NCBI GenBank assembly: GCA_039090855.1
Contig: CM077025.1
Location: 97,878,489-97,942,488, forward strand
DNA length: 64,000 bases
From: Macrothele yani
Taxonomy: Eukaryota > Arthropoda > Arachnida > Araneae > Macrothelidae
Direction: 5' to 3'
The position numbers and the translations under genes were made by a program. Of the stretch, positions 10,329 through 21,872 are shown in pieces (position 1 is the stretch's first letter; each line of letters opens with the position of its first letter). The notes under the pieces are model-generated. The model was given only the letters and a program-made list of their open reading frames with translations. It was not told the DNA's origin and did not search any database.

Positions 10329-11682
10329 TCAGGAATCCTTGTAAGGAGCAATTTTGCGGATGTTCTGCCATTGCGGGTGCGCTCCTTGTACAGCTACTTC
10401 CCAAACAAGGGCTGTGGTAAAATCTCTTTTATGTTCCGCCATTCTCACACTAAAAGACCTTTTTGTGAGTCCCACATAATGCGCAATGGAGAAGTCCGGG
10501 TACTGCAGTGGAACGCTGTAGATACCGGTTTCCGTAAGGCTTGTGGTGTCATTTCTTTCGGGGCTGAGTATGGCCGCCATTGATTTAGGTGATTTCAAGC
10601 CTACTCCCAGACCTCTCTTTCAAAGAAGGTTCTTGACGAAATATTAAATTCTGGGTATGTAGGGAATAGTACCAACAAATTTCAATGCTTCCCTTTCATG
10701 TACCTTCATTCTATTGATTGCCGCTCTTTTCGCTATGATGCTTTCCACTCTGGAAGTGTCAAATCCTCCAGCTCTGACGAGATCTGTCAGAGCCCTAACT
10801 TCTGCTTCATAGTTCACCCTCTTGGTACACAGCCTTTTGGCCCTTCTAGCTCTGTATGTGAAGAGTGCGTATTTATGGGTTGTTGGGTTGGCTGAGGTTG
10901 GAAGAATAGGGTTATTCACGTGTGTGGGTTTATAATACACCTTGGTGCTAATTGCACCTGATGTAACCGGGACTTCCATATTTATCAGAAGTGAAGTTCA
11001 GTAGCCATTTTGAGTGATAAAGAATTGGAATCATTTTCATTCAATTCCCGCCATTTTGTTGAGCAGGGCGACGGTTGTTAATGTGCGCTTTTTCTCACGC
11101 GTCCCTTCAAATGAGGGGGTATCAGATTTATAGTTTCGCCGATGTGAGAAGAGTAGAACATGGATACAATTGCCTTTCCGACGTCCCAAGCAGCACGACG
11201 AAGCGAGAAGAGGGGGGCAGCGAGCCAATTAAAGAAACGAGTTTTCAGAGAGAAGGTATTTCTAGGGTGTGGCCACGCTTTCTGGGAATCCGTCGGACTT
11301 CTTTGTTTGGTAGGGGAGAGTTTTATGGGGTTCTCTGGACAAGGGAAGAAGACACTCTGTGGCAGAAAGTCGAGGAAGCAGGAGGATTTTAGCGGAGGGG
11401 AAAAGATCTCGCGTGAGGAGGATAACGGGTAAGCAAGAGGGCTGACGATATGTGAGAGAGAATGAGATTACGAGGTGTTAATATATAGAAAGAACGGAGA
11501 TCAGGACAAGGCTTAAAGACATTCCCCGTAACATCTAGATAAAAGTCTTCCTCACTGCAAAATTTAGCTTCAGTCGATTCACTTTTATAATCCAAGAAAG
11601 GTACTTCTCCTTGGCTTTCAATTTCGAAATCAATTTTTGTGTCATCATGCACTCTGTTCATAGCGACGACAAAGTCTTTCAA
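10329..11682 (-). pseudogene. Penelope-like retroelement remnant (RT end plus GIY-YIG endonuclease)
   Basis: Three pieces on the minus strand. 11682-11500 encodes an RT-thumb-like segment (FEIESQGEVPFLDYK). 10979-10644 encodes the RT C-terminus (KVYYKPTHVNNPILP, then HKYALFTYRARRAKRLC). After two in-frame stops (10644-10646 and about 10617), the same frame continues into a GIY-YIG nuclease (TGIYSVPLQYPDFSIAHYVG, then RMAEHKRDFTTA). RT followed by GIY-YIG is diagnostic of Penelope-like elements. 10985-11390 is extra sequence I cannot assign, probably an insertion. The element is dead. Confidence 0.85.
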
Positions 11683-11689
11683 GTGATGC

Positions 11690-12437
11690 TCCCCATGCTC
11701 CCAGGAGGGCGTTCATGGATTTTCGGGGGGGGGGGGGGTTAAGCACCCCCGAGAACATGCCTGAATATTCGGATTTGCTATCAAGTTTTTCAAAGTTAAT
11801 TTTTTTTTTCATATATTCAGAAAACTAAAATCAGACAGAATTTCTTAATTTTTAATGAATTCTGAATAAGCATTTAGTACAAAATTCAAAATAGACAGCC
11901 AGCAAAAAAAGTATTTATGTACAAGTATATGTATGTACGTTGTACATACATTATGAATGAGCGTAATCTAAACTTGCGGTTTTTTTTTATCCTTTCTTTT
12001 TCTTTTTAGAAGCATTACAATTTTATAATAATACATTTAGAAATTTCTTTTATGTTTTTTAAGGCAATTCTCTAGAAAAACGTATAATAAAGAATACACT
12101 GTATATTATAACATGCTTTTCTCACAACCCAGTATATTCTAAAATTTCTATCAGAAACAATTTTCTTTGTCTGAACGTTTGAACATTTGTCCTACTTTGG
12201 TGTCGCAGTGGAATGAGTACTTGCCTGTTTTAATTGTCGAATCCCTGCCTCAACCAATATACTTTTTCTGTTATTGTTGTATGTTCATTGTTGCAATGTT
12301 CGTGATACATACTTTCACATTTCGGGCACATCTCTTTCACTTTCAACATTGTTTCCGATTCTGTATCAGAATAATTAACTATAAATTCAGAATATTTAAT
12401 TTATTTAACTATAAATATGGCACTCCATATCAAGGTA
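11690..12437. other. Repeat fragment, then AT-rich DNA
   Basis: 11702-11770 (GTTCATGGATTTTCGGG, a G13 run, then ACATGCCTGAATA) recurs at 14747-14797, so it is a dispersed repeat fragment. 11770-12437 is AT-rich with no feature I can support. Confidence 0.6.
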
Positions 12438-12530
12438 GCCGCCCCAGTGGCGCAGTGGTCTAAGCGATGGCTTATGCCCATTCGTCCTGTAAGGGTCTGG
12501 GTTCGAATCCCAATGAGGCATGGATCACAG
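12438..12530 (+). mobile_element. SINE family A, head only
   Basis: GCCGCCCCAGTGGCGCAGTG and GGGTTCGAATCC (A and B boxes) followed by GAGGCATGGAT. The body and tail are missing. Confidence 0.85.
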
Positions 12531-12634
12531 CGCTGAATTTAGAGGGATTTTTTTCCGGGAGAGCAATTGCAAATTTTTAGGGGGCTGAAACTTGTTGGCT
12601 GATTATATACATACGATCACAATGTTGTTATATA

Positions 12635-13856
12635 CACTGAAGAGCAATTGAATTAGAGACAGCTGGCGTTATGCAAATGTGGCGCTCTGGGCGGCCCTGT
12701 AAGCGGAAACGACATGACGTATGCAGCGATCCGACAATATAAGGAGTGATGCGACGGGAATCAGTAAAAGTCGGACGCAGTATGGGTAAGACGAAGGATC
12801 TAAGCACATTTGATCGTGGGCAAATTGTCGGGGCCCGATGAATGGGTCACTCCATCTCGGAAGTCGTGCAGGCACTGGGATTTTCACGAGCCACTGTGTC
12901 ACGGGTGCACCGTAAGTACATCGAATCCGGTAAAACCATCCTGGCAAGGGCCAACGGCCGTGGACAACAGCGTGTGGATGAGCGGGGTAATCGTCGGCTC
13001 TAGCCCGCATTGTAACGGCGGATAGACGGGCCACAGTGCAAGAAATCACTCGGCAATTTTACGCTGGTGCACAAAAAACGTGTAAGCAGCCACACCATCC
13101 AGAACCATATCCTCGCTATGGGGTACAGAAGCCATCGTCCCACGAGGGTACCGCTGCTGACCGCACATCACAGGGTGCAAAGATTAGCATGGGCGCAGGA
13201 ACATCGCCACTGGACCCTAGACATGTGGGAAAATGTTGCCTGGACTGATGAGTCGAGATTCATGTTGGTACATGCGGATGGCAGGATACGAGTACGGCGT
13301 AAACCACATGAAGCGATGGATCCTTCTTGCCAGCAGAGTACTCTTCAAGCTCATGGGGGTGGCATTCTCGTATGGGGACTGGTTATGTGGACTGAAACGG
13401 GTCCCCTGGTACGTGTGACATCGTCCTCCACAGGTCAACGTTACCGGGATATCCTGGACGACCATTTGCTTCTGTTTGTGCGTCTTCAACATCCCACTGG
13501 GGACCTCATCCTGCGACAAGACAATGCACCGTGCCATCGCTCCCGGATTGTATCCGAATGGTTGGATAAACACTCCACCGACGTGACCTCGCTTCTTTGG
13601 CCAGCTAGGTCACCTGACCTCAATCCCATCGAGCACATCTGGGATGTCATCGGGAGAGATGTTCGAGGCTCTGACACCCTCCATCAAATCTTCGTGAACT
13701 GTGGGAGCTTGTTCAAGGGTCGTGGATCCGTATGGCTTCTCAGCGTTTCCGGTGTCTTGTCGAGTCCATGCCGAGACGAATCGCCGCCGTCATCAGAGCG
13801 AAAGTTGGTGCTACAAGTTACTAGATAGGTATCTCTAATTCAATTGCTTTTCAGTG
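12635..13856 (+). mobile_element. Tc1-like DNA transposon with intact ends
   Basis: The termini are CACTGAAGAGCAATTGAATT and its inverted match CACTGAAAAGCAATTGAATT, about 26-bp inverted repeats flanked by TA at 12633-12634 and 13857-13858. The 1222-bp element holds one transposase pseudogene on the plus strand. Confidence 0.9.
12781..13826 (+). pseudogene. Tc1-like transposase, frameshifted
   Basis: The N-terminal helix-turn-helix is seen in MGHSISEVVQALGFSRATVS. It is interrupted by a TGA at 12838-12840, followed by frame changes around 12995 and 13070. From 13067 an open frame covers the catalytic domain: WTDESRFMLV (first Asp), LRQDNAPCHRS (second Asp) and DLNPIEHIWDV (Glu). A last frameshift near 13700 scrambles the C-terminus. 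The HTH resembles that of the remnant at 7591-8266, so these belong to related families. Confidence 0.9.
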
Positions 13857-13858
13857 TA

Positions 13859-14746
13859 TGTATGCAAAAAAATTTAATCGAGTATAAAAGTTTTCTTATG
13901 CTTGTATGTCGCAATTGCAAGTTCCAAGAAAGTTATAAATACAAGTGTTTAAAAATGTTATACCTTTGCTTTAATTCAGGAATGCACCACGGATTTCACC
14001 ACGGAGTGGTGGATAAATATTAAGGATGATAATAAGATAACGCTGTGCTGGAGAAAATCTTCCTCAAAACAGAGTGGCAAAACTGCCTCGCCTTACTACA
14101 AGCGTATTTCTGATTATTAAGGAATCATTATAGTGTTACTTGAAATTGTATAGTGTAAACCATTCCTCTGCCATTTGGTTTCAACCCCTTTAGATTATTT
14201 AGATTAGCACATAGTAGTAGTTAAACAATATCAAAAACTAATTAACCGTTTAGATGACAGTTTGAAGTGCTTGATTTTTTTTTGTCACAGAGTGTAAACC
14301 ACCCACCGCCAGAAAAAAAAAAAAAAAAAAAAAAACTCATTTTGCCAACAATTTCTAATAGCTTGCTTGCTGTTGTTCAAAATTAGGTAATCTTTTGTTG
14401 TATTGTAAGCACTAAAGTCACGTTAGGTACACTGAGTCTTAACCATATACATGGAAAGTCGTCATCCAGAAGACTGAAATAAAGCTGAATGCCAGCTTCC
14501 AAAATATGATGTATTGCAATACAAGCATCTCTGCTCTGTGAAATGAGGTTTTTATTGCGAAAGTAGTCCCAGTGTCTAGTGCTTAAAAAATGCCCCTTCA
14601 GCGAGGACTGTTTAATGATTTATTGGAGGATGACAGAAATTTTAGATTGAAGTCCATGTAATTAATTTCCCCAAATATTCAGCTGTAAACGAACACAATT
14701 AGACTGAATATAAGGGGAGATCGCCCCCAAAACCTAGGAAGGGAGG
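13859..14746. other. No gene recognised; homopolymer tracts
   Basis: AT-rich DNA with a long A tract near 14315. No coding or RNA feature is supported. Confidence 0.6.
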
Positions 14747-14929
14747 GTGTTCATGGATTTTCGGGAGATTCAGCACCCCGGAGGACATGCCTGAATACAT
14801 CACAGCATGGAAAATGTGTTTGCCTTGCGGCACTGGGCCAATCCTTTCCCTGGAGTCAGTGGCCCTAATTTAGGGACGGCCGACTGCTTATAGCCCATTG
14901 AGTTGCTCACGGTGGCCGTTAAACCTCCA

Positions 14930-14966
<37 letters not shown>
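14747..14966 (+). mobile_element. Repeat fragment plus SINE family A tail
   Basis: 14747-14797 repeats the fragment at 11702-11770. From about 14804 the body and 3' end of SINE A follow (GTTGCTCACGGTGGCCGTTA, then AACCTCCAATAAAA) with a roughly 35-bp A tail. The tRNA-like head is missing. Confidence 0.8.
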
Positions 14967-14968
<2 letters not shown>

Positions 14969-14992
14969 TATCAAGATAAGATTCTCAATGAT

Positions 14993-15247
14993 ATTTTTTT
15001 TTCTGGTTGGAGGTTTAACAACTACTGTGAGCAACTCAATGGGCTATAAGAAGTCGCCCGATCCAGGGAAGGGAGAGAGCCAGTGCCGTAAGACAAACAC
15101 AACATCCATGCCTAACGGGATTCGAGCCCGGGCCCCTTCCGTGTTTGAATCCCGAAAGGGTTCCGGTTTAGAATGGTTTCTGATCATTCATCCTTTCGGA
15201 CGAATGATCAGAGGCCATCGCTTAGACCACTGCGCCACCGGGACCGC
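14993..15247 (-). mobile_element. SINE family A, minus strand, internally duplicated
   Basis: Begins with a T run and GGTTGGAGGTTTAACAAC and ends in the tRNA-like head (GACCACTGCGCCACCGG on the plus strand). The head contains a local inverted duplication around CTGATCATTC/GAATGATCAG that enlarges this copy. Confidence 0.85.
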
Positions 15248-18200
15248 CTTCTCGGTGATGAACGAATGTTCACGAAAAATGTTGCGATCAAAGAAATACT
15301 CAATAAATAAATGATTTAAAAAATTACTTTACGTATATTATTTTCCCTCGTCATTATTAACGGGTTTTCACCTAATAGTAATCTAATGTACGAACTTAGG
15401 ACAATATTGGTAAACGCTGTTTGATTAAACTCCAAATCTGAATGCTACACCTGAGTGCGGAGTAGCGGATTTTTATGAGTCCACTTCGCGTTCAAATCCA
15501 CATCTGAAAGACGGACCTAATCTCTGGGTGTCTTTAAAGACAAAACTCAAGCACAGGGAAGCTGGAGAAAAAAAAAAAAAAAAGAAGAAGAAGAGAGATT
15601 TATTCCCGCCGAAATAAATTGGGACCAAACCAAAAGCAGACCGAATATAAAATCACCGGCCCCCAAACAATTTCGGCAAGATCTATTTGCATGGGAGCAT
15701 CTCGCGGGTGTTCCAAGGGGAAGTTGCCAGATATCCTGGAAACATTGATCTCTGAATGGAACCTGAGGAGCGGAGGCAATCTGCGCCTCTTTCCAAATCC
15801 TCAGTCGCAGTTTCCTGCCTCTCAAAGACGTCTATAGCAGAAGTGGCTGTAGACAGCATTATACCCGCAGGGGGAAGGGATCCCACACCGAAACCCGCCG
15901 CCGCATCCATCAACCCCCTAATGCAGCAGCACGAAAAGGAAGAGAACTCTTTCATCTTCCGTAGATCAGTCTTTGTTGCTTTGTGGACGATGCTCCGCGA
16001 AGGATATCGAACGGAATCTTAATGGCTTCAGCAGGCAAACGGAAAGAAGATGAGCCCACCAAAATGTATTTTTCCAATTGTTGAGGGCGTGTTTCACATT
16101 ATAAGAGTAATGTTATTTGCAGCCTCTGTATTAACCTTAGGAGGGCAATGCTATCTATACAGGCTAATATACGCCACTCAAAGCATCGCCCTTTACCTGA
16201 AATATGAGATCTTCACTTTTTATTTTCTTTTGGTTTTGTAAAGCAGAACCCAAGCAATCTTTCTCATGTAGAATGTCGATCATTCATGGCAGAGTTTCAC
16301 AACATTTCGACCTTTTGCAGAAGAATGTTTTGAATTTATGTGTTCGATTTTACGGAGTGAACGTTAACATTTTTTTATTTGTCATGCAGTAATATTATGG
16401 ATATTTTGAAATACATATATGGAAAAGGTATATTTCATGGGCTTTAATGCGTTTATTGGAATATTTTTACCCAATACTGCAGTCGAACTTACATCATTCC
16501 GAATATGACAGAAGACGTACTGTAACGTAACCTCTTTTCGAGCTTGAACTTTTATCGCTCATCTTACGTTGTTTTAAAACATAACCATACGATGAAAGAG
16601 TTCCTAAATTAAACCTTAATGGCCAGACGAAACATTTAAACAGAAGTCAAACTTACGGAAATTGGCTTTATTCCAGAACTATGTCATCAGCACAACACAG
16701 CACTTCACATTTTAGTTATCAAATGAGTATCAACCACACATCCAACACCTCACACGAGTAACTGTTGTATCGTAGTTTCTTTTTATCTATAGTTCTTATC
16801 TCATACAGTTACACGTCACGTTCATTTTGACCTCAATTGTGTTGCCAACAGTATTCGTCTGAGAGAGAAGATATCACGTTGAGTGTGAAGTATAACTGAG
16901 AACAAACTCAAAATTTACATAGGGAAAGAAACCAAAAAGGAAAGTTAATTTAGAATATACGTCCCAGTACTTGAAATGTCCTAACAGCAAGAGCTGCGGT
17001 TCAACTGCAAGAAAACACTATTAAGAACGCATTAATTTTTTTTATTATATTTGCATCTCCTCAAATGTTCGTTCACAATACAGGGTAAAAATTCCACGTT
17101 TCAAGCTGTCTGTCTTCCAAAGTCGTCTTTCTTTAGGAGTGCATTCGCCTATCTTCATATTTTCAAAGACCAAACAATTTGAAATGCTTTTAGTGTGTAG
17201 CCGCGTAGGTAAATGGTTACCCTATTTAAAAAATGTTATAACATTGTAGGGGTGGAAGCTCATTATGCTAATTATTGCTTATCAGCTAAGCGATCCTGGC
17301 TTCCCGTGCTGTCGAAAATTCCCCACAGCAGGAAGAAAAAATGTATAAGGTTCTTTTTGTCTTTAAACTGTCTATCAACAAAAAGCTGAAGACAGCCCGG
17401 TGTTCTTACTCTCCCAGCTTTACTAGAAATGATCTGCTATTCGGGAGAGGAGAAGTAAACATAATGGAAAGGCATTCAAAGCATGAATTCAACCTTAGAC
17501 TTGCTTGAAACTTAACAAAAATGTTTAATCGAAGATAATCAATCCTGGAAGCTATTGTTCCGTGACTCGAGCTCCTGCAAGTTGCAGTTCCCCGAAAAAT
17601 GGTCGGAATCTTTCGTTCACCTCACTCTTCTTTTGTTTGGAAGCTAAGCCTCGTAGATCGTTTTCTGCCTACTTCGTTACAGACAACCGTTGTCTCCGTC
17701 CGGCTCTTCCAACAACGCACTTTTTCCGTGCTATAGCTGGCACGTGCCCCATGACCAACTTTCTTTTCGTGCTGCCCCTCCAGCACCTTCCTCGCTCCAC
17801 TCCAAACACTAACTGTCTTCCTAACTGTCCTTCTATCCCGAAGTTTTTCACTAGTGACTTCTCCTCGCCTCCCGATTGGCTCCTGCCTTCTCCGCCAGAG
17901 GCGTTGACCCTCTTTCCGAGTGAGAGCGCGCGTCTAGCAGGCCACCCGCCAGCCTCTCTGCGCCCCCTACCCTTTTTCTCCTTGACCTGTGAATTCCGGC
18001 GCTGACCTTGCCTTCACCTCGCTGACCGTGCGCTTTCCGGTACCCCGCAACTTGCATTCCCCCCGACCAGCAACAATAGCGGTGCCGCCGCGAGTACATC
18101 GTCATTACAATAGGCACATTGGAATGTCGGCTACTAGTACATTTGCACGTTTAACCTCCGTTCTAAGGAAGATCTTGATGCATATGAAAATAGTTGACCT

Positions 18201-18605
18201 AAAATGTTCATGTCTTACTGAAAACAGTTCATTCTTATAAGATTAATGTAATTTAATGCCCATCACATGAATCTAAAGAGTTTCAATCAAAACCTATTAT
18301 GCCGCCAAATATCTATCACATAATTTACAGATGTGTATAAATTCTCGCCCCTACAGACATTAAAAAAGGAACTCTGGTATTGAATGCAATTTGAAATAGA
18401 AGTAGACAAACCTACAAGGTTTATCTACTTTTATTTAACTACGTATTTCTATTTAATCTGCAGACTTCTCATTATCTGCTTTTATTAACTACATGTAACT
18501 ATTGTACGTATCTACTGAACTTAAAAAAACTTCTACATGTGTTGAGGGCATGCAAATGAAGAATATTGTCTGCAAATGCAGAATGTTAAATATGCCATCA
18601 TCATT
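15248..18605. other. Mostly featureless DNA with one dispersed repeat fragment
   Basis: Open frames at 15550-15955 and 17560-18110 have no recognisable domain; the latter is a C-rich, relatively GC-rich patch. A fragment near 16610-16660 (GGCCAGACGAAACAT, ACAGAAGTCAAACTTAC) recurs near 41890-41930, so it belongs to an unidentified repeat. Nothing else is supported. Confidence 0.55.
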
Positions 18606-18648
18606 TGCGATGTGCTGTAGAGATGGAGCAAGTGTCGGGACGACAAAT

Positions 18649-19055
18649 GTCATCATCAGCATCTACCATGGGTACAATTCCCGTAGGTGTATGTTGCCAT
18701 TTTAATTATATTGTCCCATTGAAGTCTGTTCGTTGCAGCGTGGCTCGTTCTTGAAGAGTTTCGCCGCACCAGTCTTTAATATCGTGAGCCCACACAAGGT
18801 GAGGGCGTCCTCTTGCATTTCTTCCGTTCATTAAGCCAAACACCAATGTCTTTATCTTCCTGTCATTTTTCATTCTGCAGATGTCTCCAAAGCGTCTGAG
18901 TTTTCTCTGTATGATTTTTTTGGAACAGGGTCTCTTTTAGTTGTATTCTTCTCTTCTTCATTTCTTATCCTCTGTGTCCATTCGTTTCATAAGATTTTAC
19001 GATAGCACTTTCTTTCAGAAGCAAGCACTTTCTTTCACGACAAATATGATAGCAC
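18649..19055 (-). pseudogene. Non-LTR retrotransposon RT C-terminal fragment
   Basis: On the minus strand, ending at a stop at 18706-18708, the frame reads RKLRRFGDICRMKNDRKIKT, GRNARGRPHLVWAHDIKDWC. This is the C-terminal block of a non-LTR retrotransposon protein, different from the RTE copies elsewhere in the window. It lies inside the 5' LTR of the TRIM, with CGACAAAT on both sides as a likely target duplication. Confidence 0.75.
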
Positions 19056-19090
19056 TTTCTTTTCACGACAAATATGCAGCGATACATACC

Positions 19091-19163
19091 GTCCGTGTAG
19101 CTCAGTTGGGAGAGCAACTTACTTCGAAGTGAGAGGGCGCGACTTCGATCGCCGTCACGGACA
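19091..19163 (+). other. tRNA-Arg-like module inside the TRIM 5' LTR
   Basis: A 73-nt cloverleaf-spaced sequence: 7-bp acceptor stem GTCCGTG/CACGGAC, D stem GCTC/GAGC with A-box TAGCTCAGTTGG, and anticodon TCG (Arg) at position 34-36. The anticodon stem does not pair in standard register and the T stem is imperfect. It is a retroelement component, not a free tRNA gene. Confidence 0.7.
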
Positions 19164-19379
19164 AACTTCTGTTTTCACATTGGCGCCCGAACGTAAAAAT
19201 GGATTTACCGGCCGTTAGGTTCTTCGAAAAAATGTGTGATCTTTATTCCACATAGCGTCTGGAAATCATGAAAAAATTTCTACTTCGCCTCAAATAAAAA
19301 AAAATTGAGAGGGAGATGATGTGACGTGCTGCGGAGGTGGAGCACGTATCTGGATGACAAATATGCAGCGATACATTCC

Positions 19380-19450
19380 GTCCATGTAGCTTAGTTGGAA
19401 GAGCAACTTACTCCGGAGTGGGGGCCGCGGATTTTGTTCCGTTGCGGACA
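19380..19450 (+). other. tRNA-Arg-like module inside the TRIM 3' LTR
   Basis: Counterpart of the module at 19091-19163, more degenerate: GTCCATGTAGCTTAGTTGG at the start, anticodon-position CCG (Arg), CGGACA at the end, T arm eroded and about two bases short. Confidence 0.65.
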
Positions 19451-19468
19451 AACTTATGTTTCCACGCA

Positions 19469-19997
19469 TTATCGATCCACTGTTAGATGAAGGTCTCCCC
19501 AAGTTTCTTACACAACGGCCTTTCTTCAGCCAGTCCCCTCCACTTCACTGCCGCATGCTTTTGAATTCCATCCACCTATCTCCCACGTTGTCTTCTTCTG
19601 GGTTTTTTTCTTGTCCCTTGGAATCCAGTCTACAGTTTCAGTTGTCCATCGGTGGTCCGTCCTTGCCATTTTATGGATTTTACTTTGATCATGATGTCTT
19701 CCACTCTTGTCATTTTCCTTATCCACGGGTTCCTCTTGTTATCTTTCCTGGTAACACCAAGCATGTATCTCTCCATGCTTCCTCCAGCTGTCTGCAGCTT
19801 TTGTATGTCTCTTTTAGCTAAGGTCCACGTCTCTGCTCCATACGTAAGAACTGGAAGGATAAATTGATTAAACACTTTTCTTTTAAGACGCAATGGCATG
19901 TTGCTCTTAGAAATTATACTGTTTCTTGGTAAAATTATCCAACTATGATTTATACCCGGATTAATTTCTTCATCAATGTGACTCTCCGCTTGATATT
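19469..19997 (-). pseudogene. RTE retrotransposon 3' fragment
   Basis: On the minus strand it encodes LRLKRKVFNQFILPVLTYGA, ETWTLAKRDIQKLQ and then EDIMIKVKSIKW, clearly the same RTE family as 4061-7043 but more diverged. Truncated at both ends, it directly follows the TRIM 3' LTR. Confidence 0.85.
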
Positions 19998-20612
19998 TAT
20001 TGTTACGAGGGTTTAAAAGATTTTACAAGATTTCAGTATTTTTTTTTTTTTTTCCAAGTAAGGAATATTTAACGGTAGGTCGCTTTCAGTCAGCATGGAA
20101 ATGTTCGAAGAGGCTATTTACAGCGACAAGGGTAATTAGCAAGAGCTGTGAAAAAAGTATTCTCGGACAATCGTACTTTGTATTAAAGAGCCTGTTCAGA
20201 AAAGGTTAAGTGCTTTTTAGGGTTATAATAGTCTACGCAGTTTTAGCACATCGTAATCCGAAAAGCACATCGAGGCGGCTATGTTAGTTCATCGTTCATG
20301 AGACGTTGGAGGAACGCCCTCCTCTTCAAGTTAGGGGTTGAAAAAGGCTCGGACAACAGAGAGGTCACGCTAGGAAACGAGGAGGACAGAAAGAGGTCTC
20401 CAGTCTGAGAAGGAAGACTTTTTTATCGGGTCTGCGTACAAAGACAGCGCAACAGAATGAAACGTTACTTAGAATTAGAGTAAAAATGAAAAAGTGAATA
20501 ATTAGGAAACACGATATAAGTAGCTAGAGAACTGAGGGATTCAAGTACAAATTTAGTAAAATGATTCTAGAACAACCAGCACATATAAGTTAAAGCAAAT
20601 AATAAATTAATA
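19998..20612. other. No gene recognised
   Basis: A T-rich tract near 20038-20054 and otherwise unremarkable AT-rich DNA. Confidence 0.6.
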
Positions 20613-21453
20613 GAGACTGCGACTTTCTCAACTGTTCCTTTGCTATATATTTTCTACAACGAGTTGCAATTATTAGGCTTAAACATCGAATCTCAACAAG
20701 GCCTGTAAACGAAGAGAGCCCTCTTACACTTTGTTTTACATAATGTAAATAGTTAAGGTGGACGTCAAGATATTTTGCTTCCTATACTTCCAATGGAAAA
20801 ACTTTTGTACACATTTCTTTCACAATTAGTGTGCTCCCAAGGAGGAAAATTTTAACATCAATTAAAATAACTTCATATTATAACTTGGAATGCTTCACAT
20901 TTTCTAAAACATAACCATAATTATATTAAAAATCAATAACTTTTCCTTTGGTGGTGTTGAAACCAGAAAAAGATGGCGCGACCTGTAGACGTCAGTAGAC
21001 AAACAAATGTTGGATTGCATAATTATGGTTGTGAGACTGCGACTTTCTCAACTGTTCCTTTGCTATATATTTTCTACAACGAGTTGCAATTATTAGGCTT
21101 AAACATCGAATCTCAACAAGGCCTGTAAACGAAGAGAGCCCTCTTACACTTTGTTTTACATAATGTAAATAGTTAAGGTGGACGTCAAGATATTTTGCTT
21201 CCTATACTTCCAATGGAAAAACTTTTGTACACATTTCTTTCACAATTAGTGTGCTCCCAAGGAGGAAAATTTTAACATCAATTAAAATAACTTCATATTA
21301 TAACTTGGAATGCTTCACATTTTCTAAAACATAACCATAATTATATTAAAAATCAATAACTTTTCCTTTGGTGGTGTTGAAACCAGAAAAAAGATGGCGC
21401 GACCTGTAGACGTCAGTAGACAAACAAATGTTGGATTGCATAATTATGGTTGT
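20613..21453. repeat. 420-bp tandem duplication, two near-identical copies
   Basis: GAGACTGCGACTTTCTCAAC at 20613 recurs at 21033. The two 420-421-bp units appear identical except for one added A near 21392, so the duplication is recent. The unit contains half of the foldback element that follows. Confidence 0.95.
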
Positions 21454-21608
21454 AGAAAATATTAAGTATTCCAAGTTACAAAATGAAGCTATTTTAATCG
21501 ATGTTCAAATTTTCATCATTGGGAACGCATTAATTGTGAAGAAAATGTGTACAGTAATTTTTCCATTGGAAGTATATAGGAAGCAAAATTACTTGACGTC
21601 CACCTTAA
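21172..21608. mobile_element. Foldback MITE-like element with TTAA/TA ends
   Basis: TTAAGGTGGACGTCAAG at the left is inverted at the right as TTGACGTCCACCTTAA. The arms of about 150 bp pair with moderate divergence (for example CTTCCTATACTTCCAATGG against CCATTGGAAGTATATAGGAAG). No coding capacity is seen. The flanks fit a TTAA or TA target; the superfamily is uncertain. Confidence 0.7.
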
Positions 21609-21674
21609 TGGACGGTGACGGATAATGATGATGAACATCATGTATTTATGTGACTCTTATATTTAATAGCCGTT

Positions 21675-21872
21675 TCTGGTTTGAGCACAAGGCGCAATGG
21701 TCCAAGCACTGGCATCTGATCATGCGCCCGAGATGGGTCTGGGTTGCTGTATTTGTCTTACCGCACTGGCTCTCTACCTTCTCCGGAACCCATGGCTCAT
21801 AATTAAGGACGGGCAACTGCTTATAGCCCATCGAGTTGCTGAAGTTTGTAGTTAAATCTTAAAAAAAAAAAA
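21675..21872 (+). mobile_element. SINE family A, old degenerate copy
   Basis: AAGGCGCAATGGTCCAAGCA (head), CTTACCGCACTGGCTCT (body), and GGGCAACTGCTTATAGCCCA, ending in an A10 tail. Confidence 0.8.

Larger units (their letters stand above)
18609..19467 (+). mobile_element. Terminal-repeat retrotransposon in miniature (TRIM), 5' LTR split by another insertion
   Basis: The 3' LTR (about 19320-19467) starts TGTGACGTGCTGCGGAGG and contains ATGCAGCGATACATTCCG, a tRNA-like module and CAAACTTATG. The matching 5' LTR occurs in two pieces, about 18609-18648 and 19060-19180, separated by a foreign fragment. A primer-binding-like TGGCGCCCGAACGT follows at 19181, and a purine tract (TTGAGAGGGAGATGA) precedes the 3' LTR. 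No protein is encoded between the LTRs. Confidence 0.75.

Noticed and set aside
15547..15955. A short host gene
   Set aside because: Open frames on both strands without a recognisable motif; nothing beyond chance length.
17562..18117. A protein gene on either strand in the GC-richer patch
   Set aside because: Overlapping frames on both strands reflect base composition; no domain, no splice context and low-complexity Pro/Ser or Arg content.
19091..19163. A genuine tRNA-Arg(TCG) gene
   Set aside because: The cloverleaf spacing is right, but the anticodon stem does not pair, the same sequence recurs in a second LTR copy 289 bp away, and a retroviral-type primer site follows. It is part of a retroelement.
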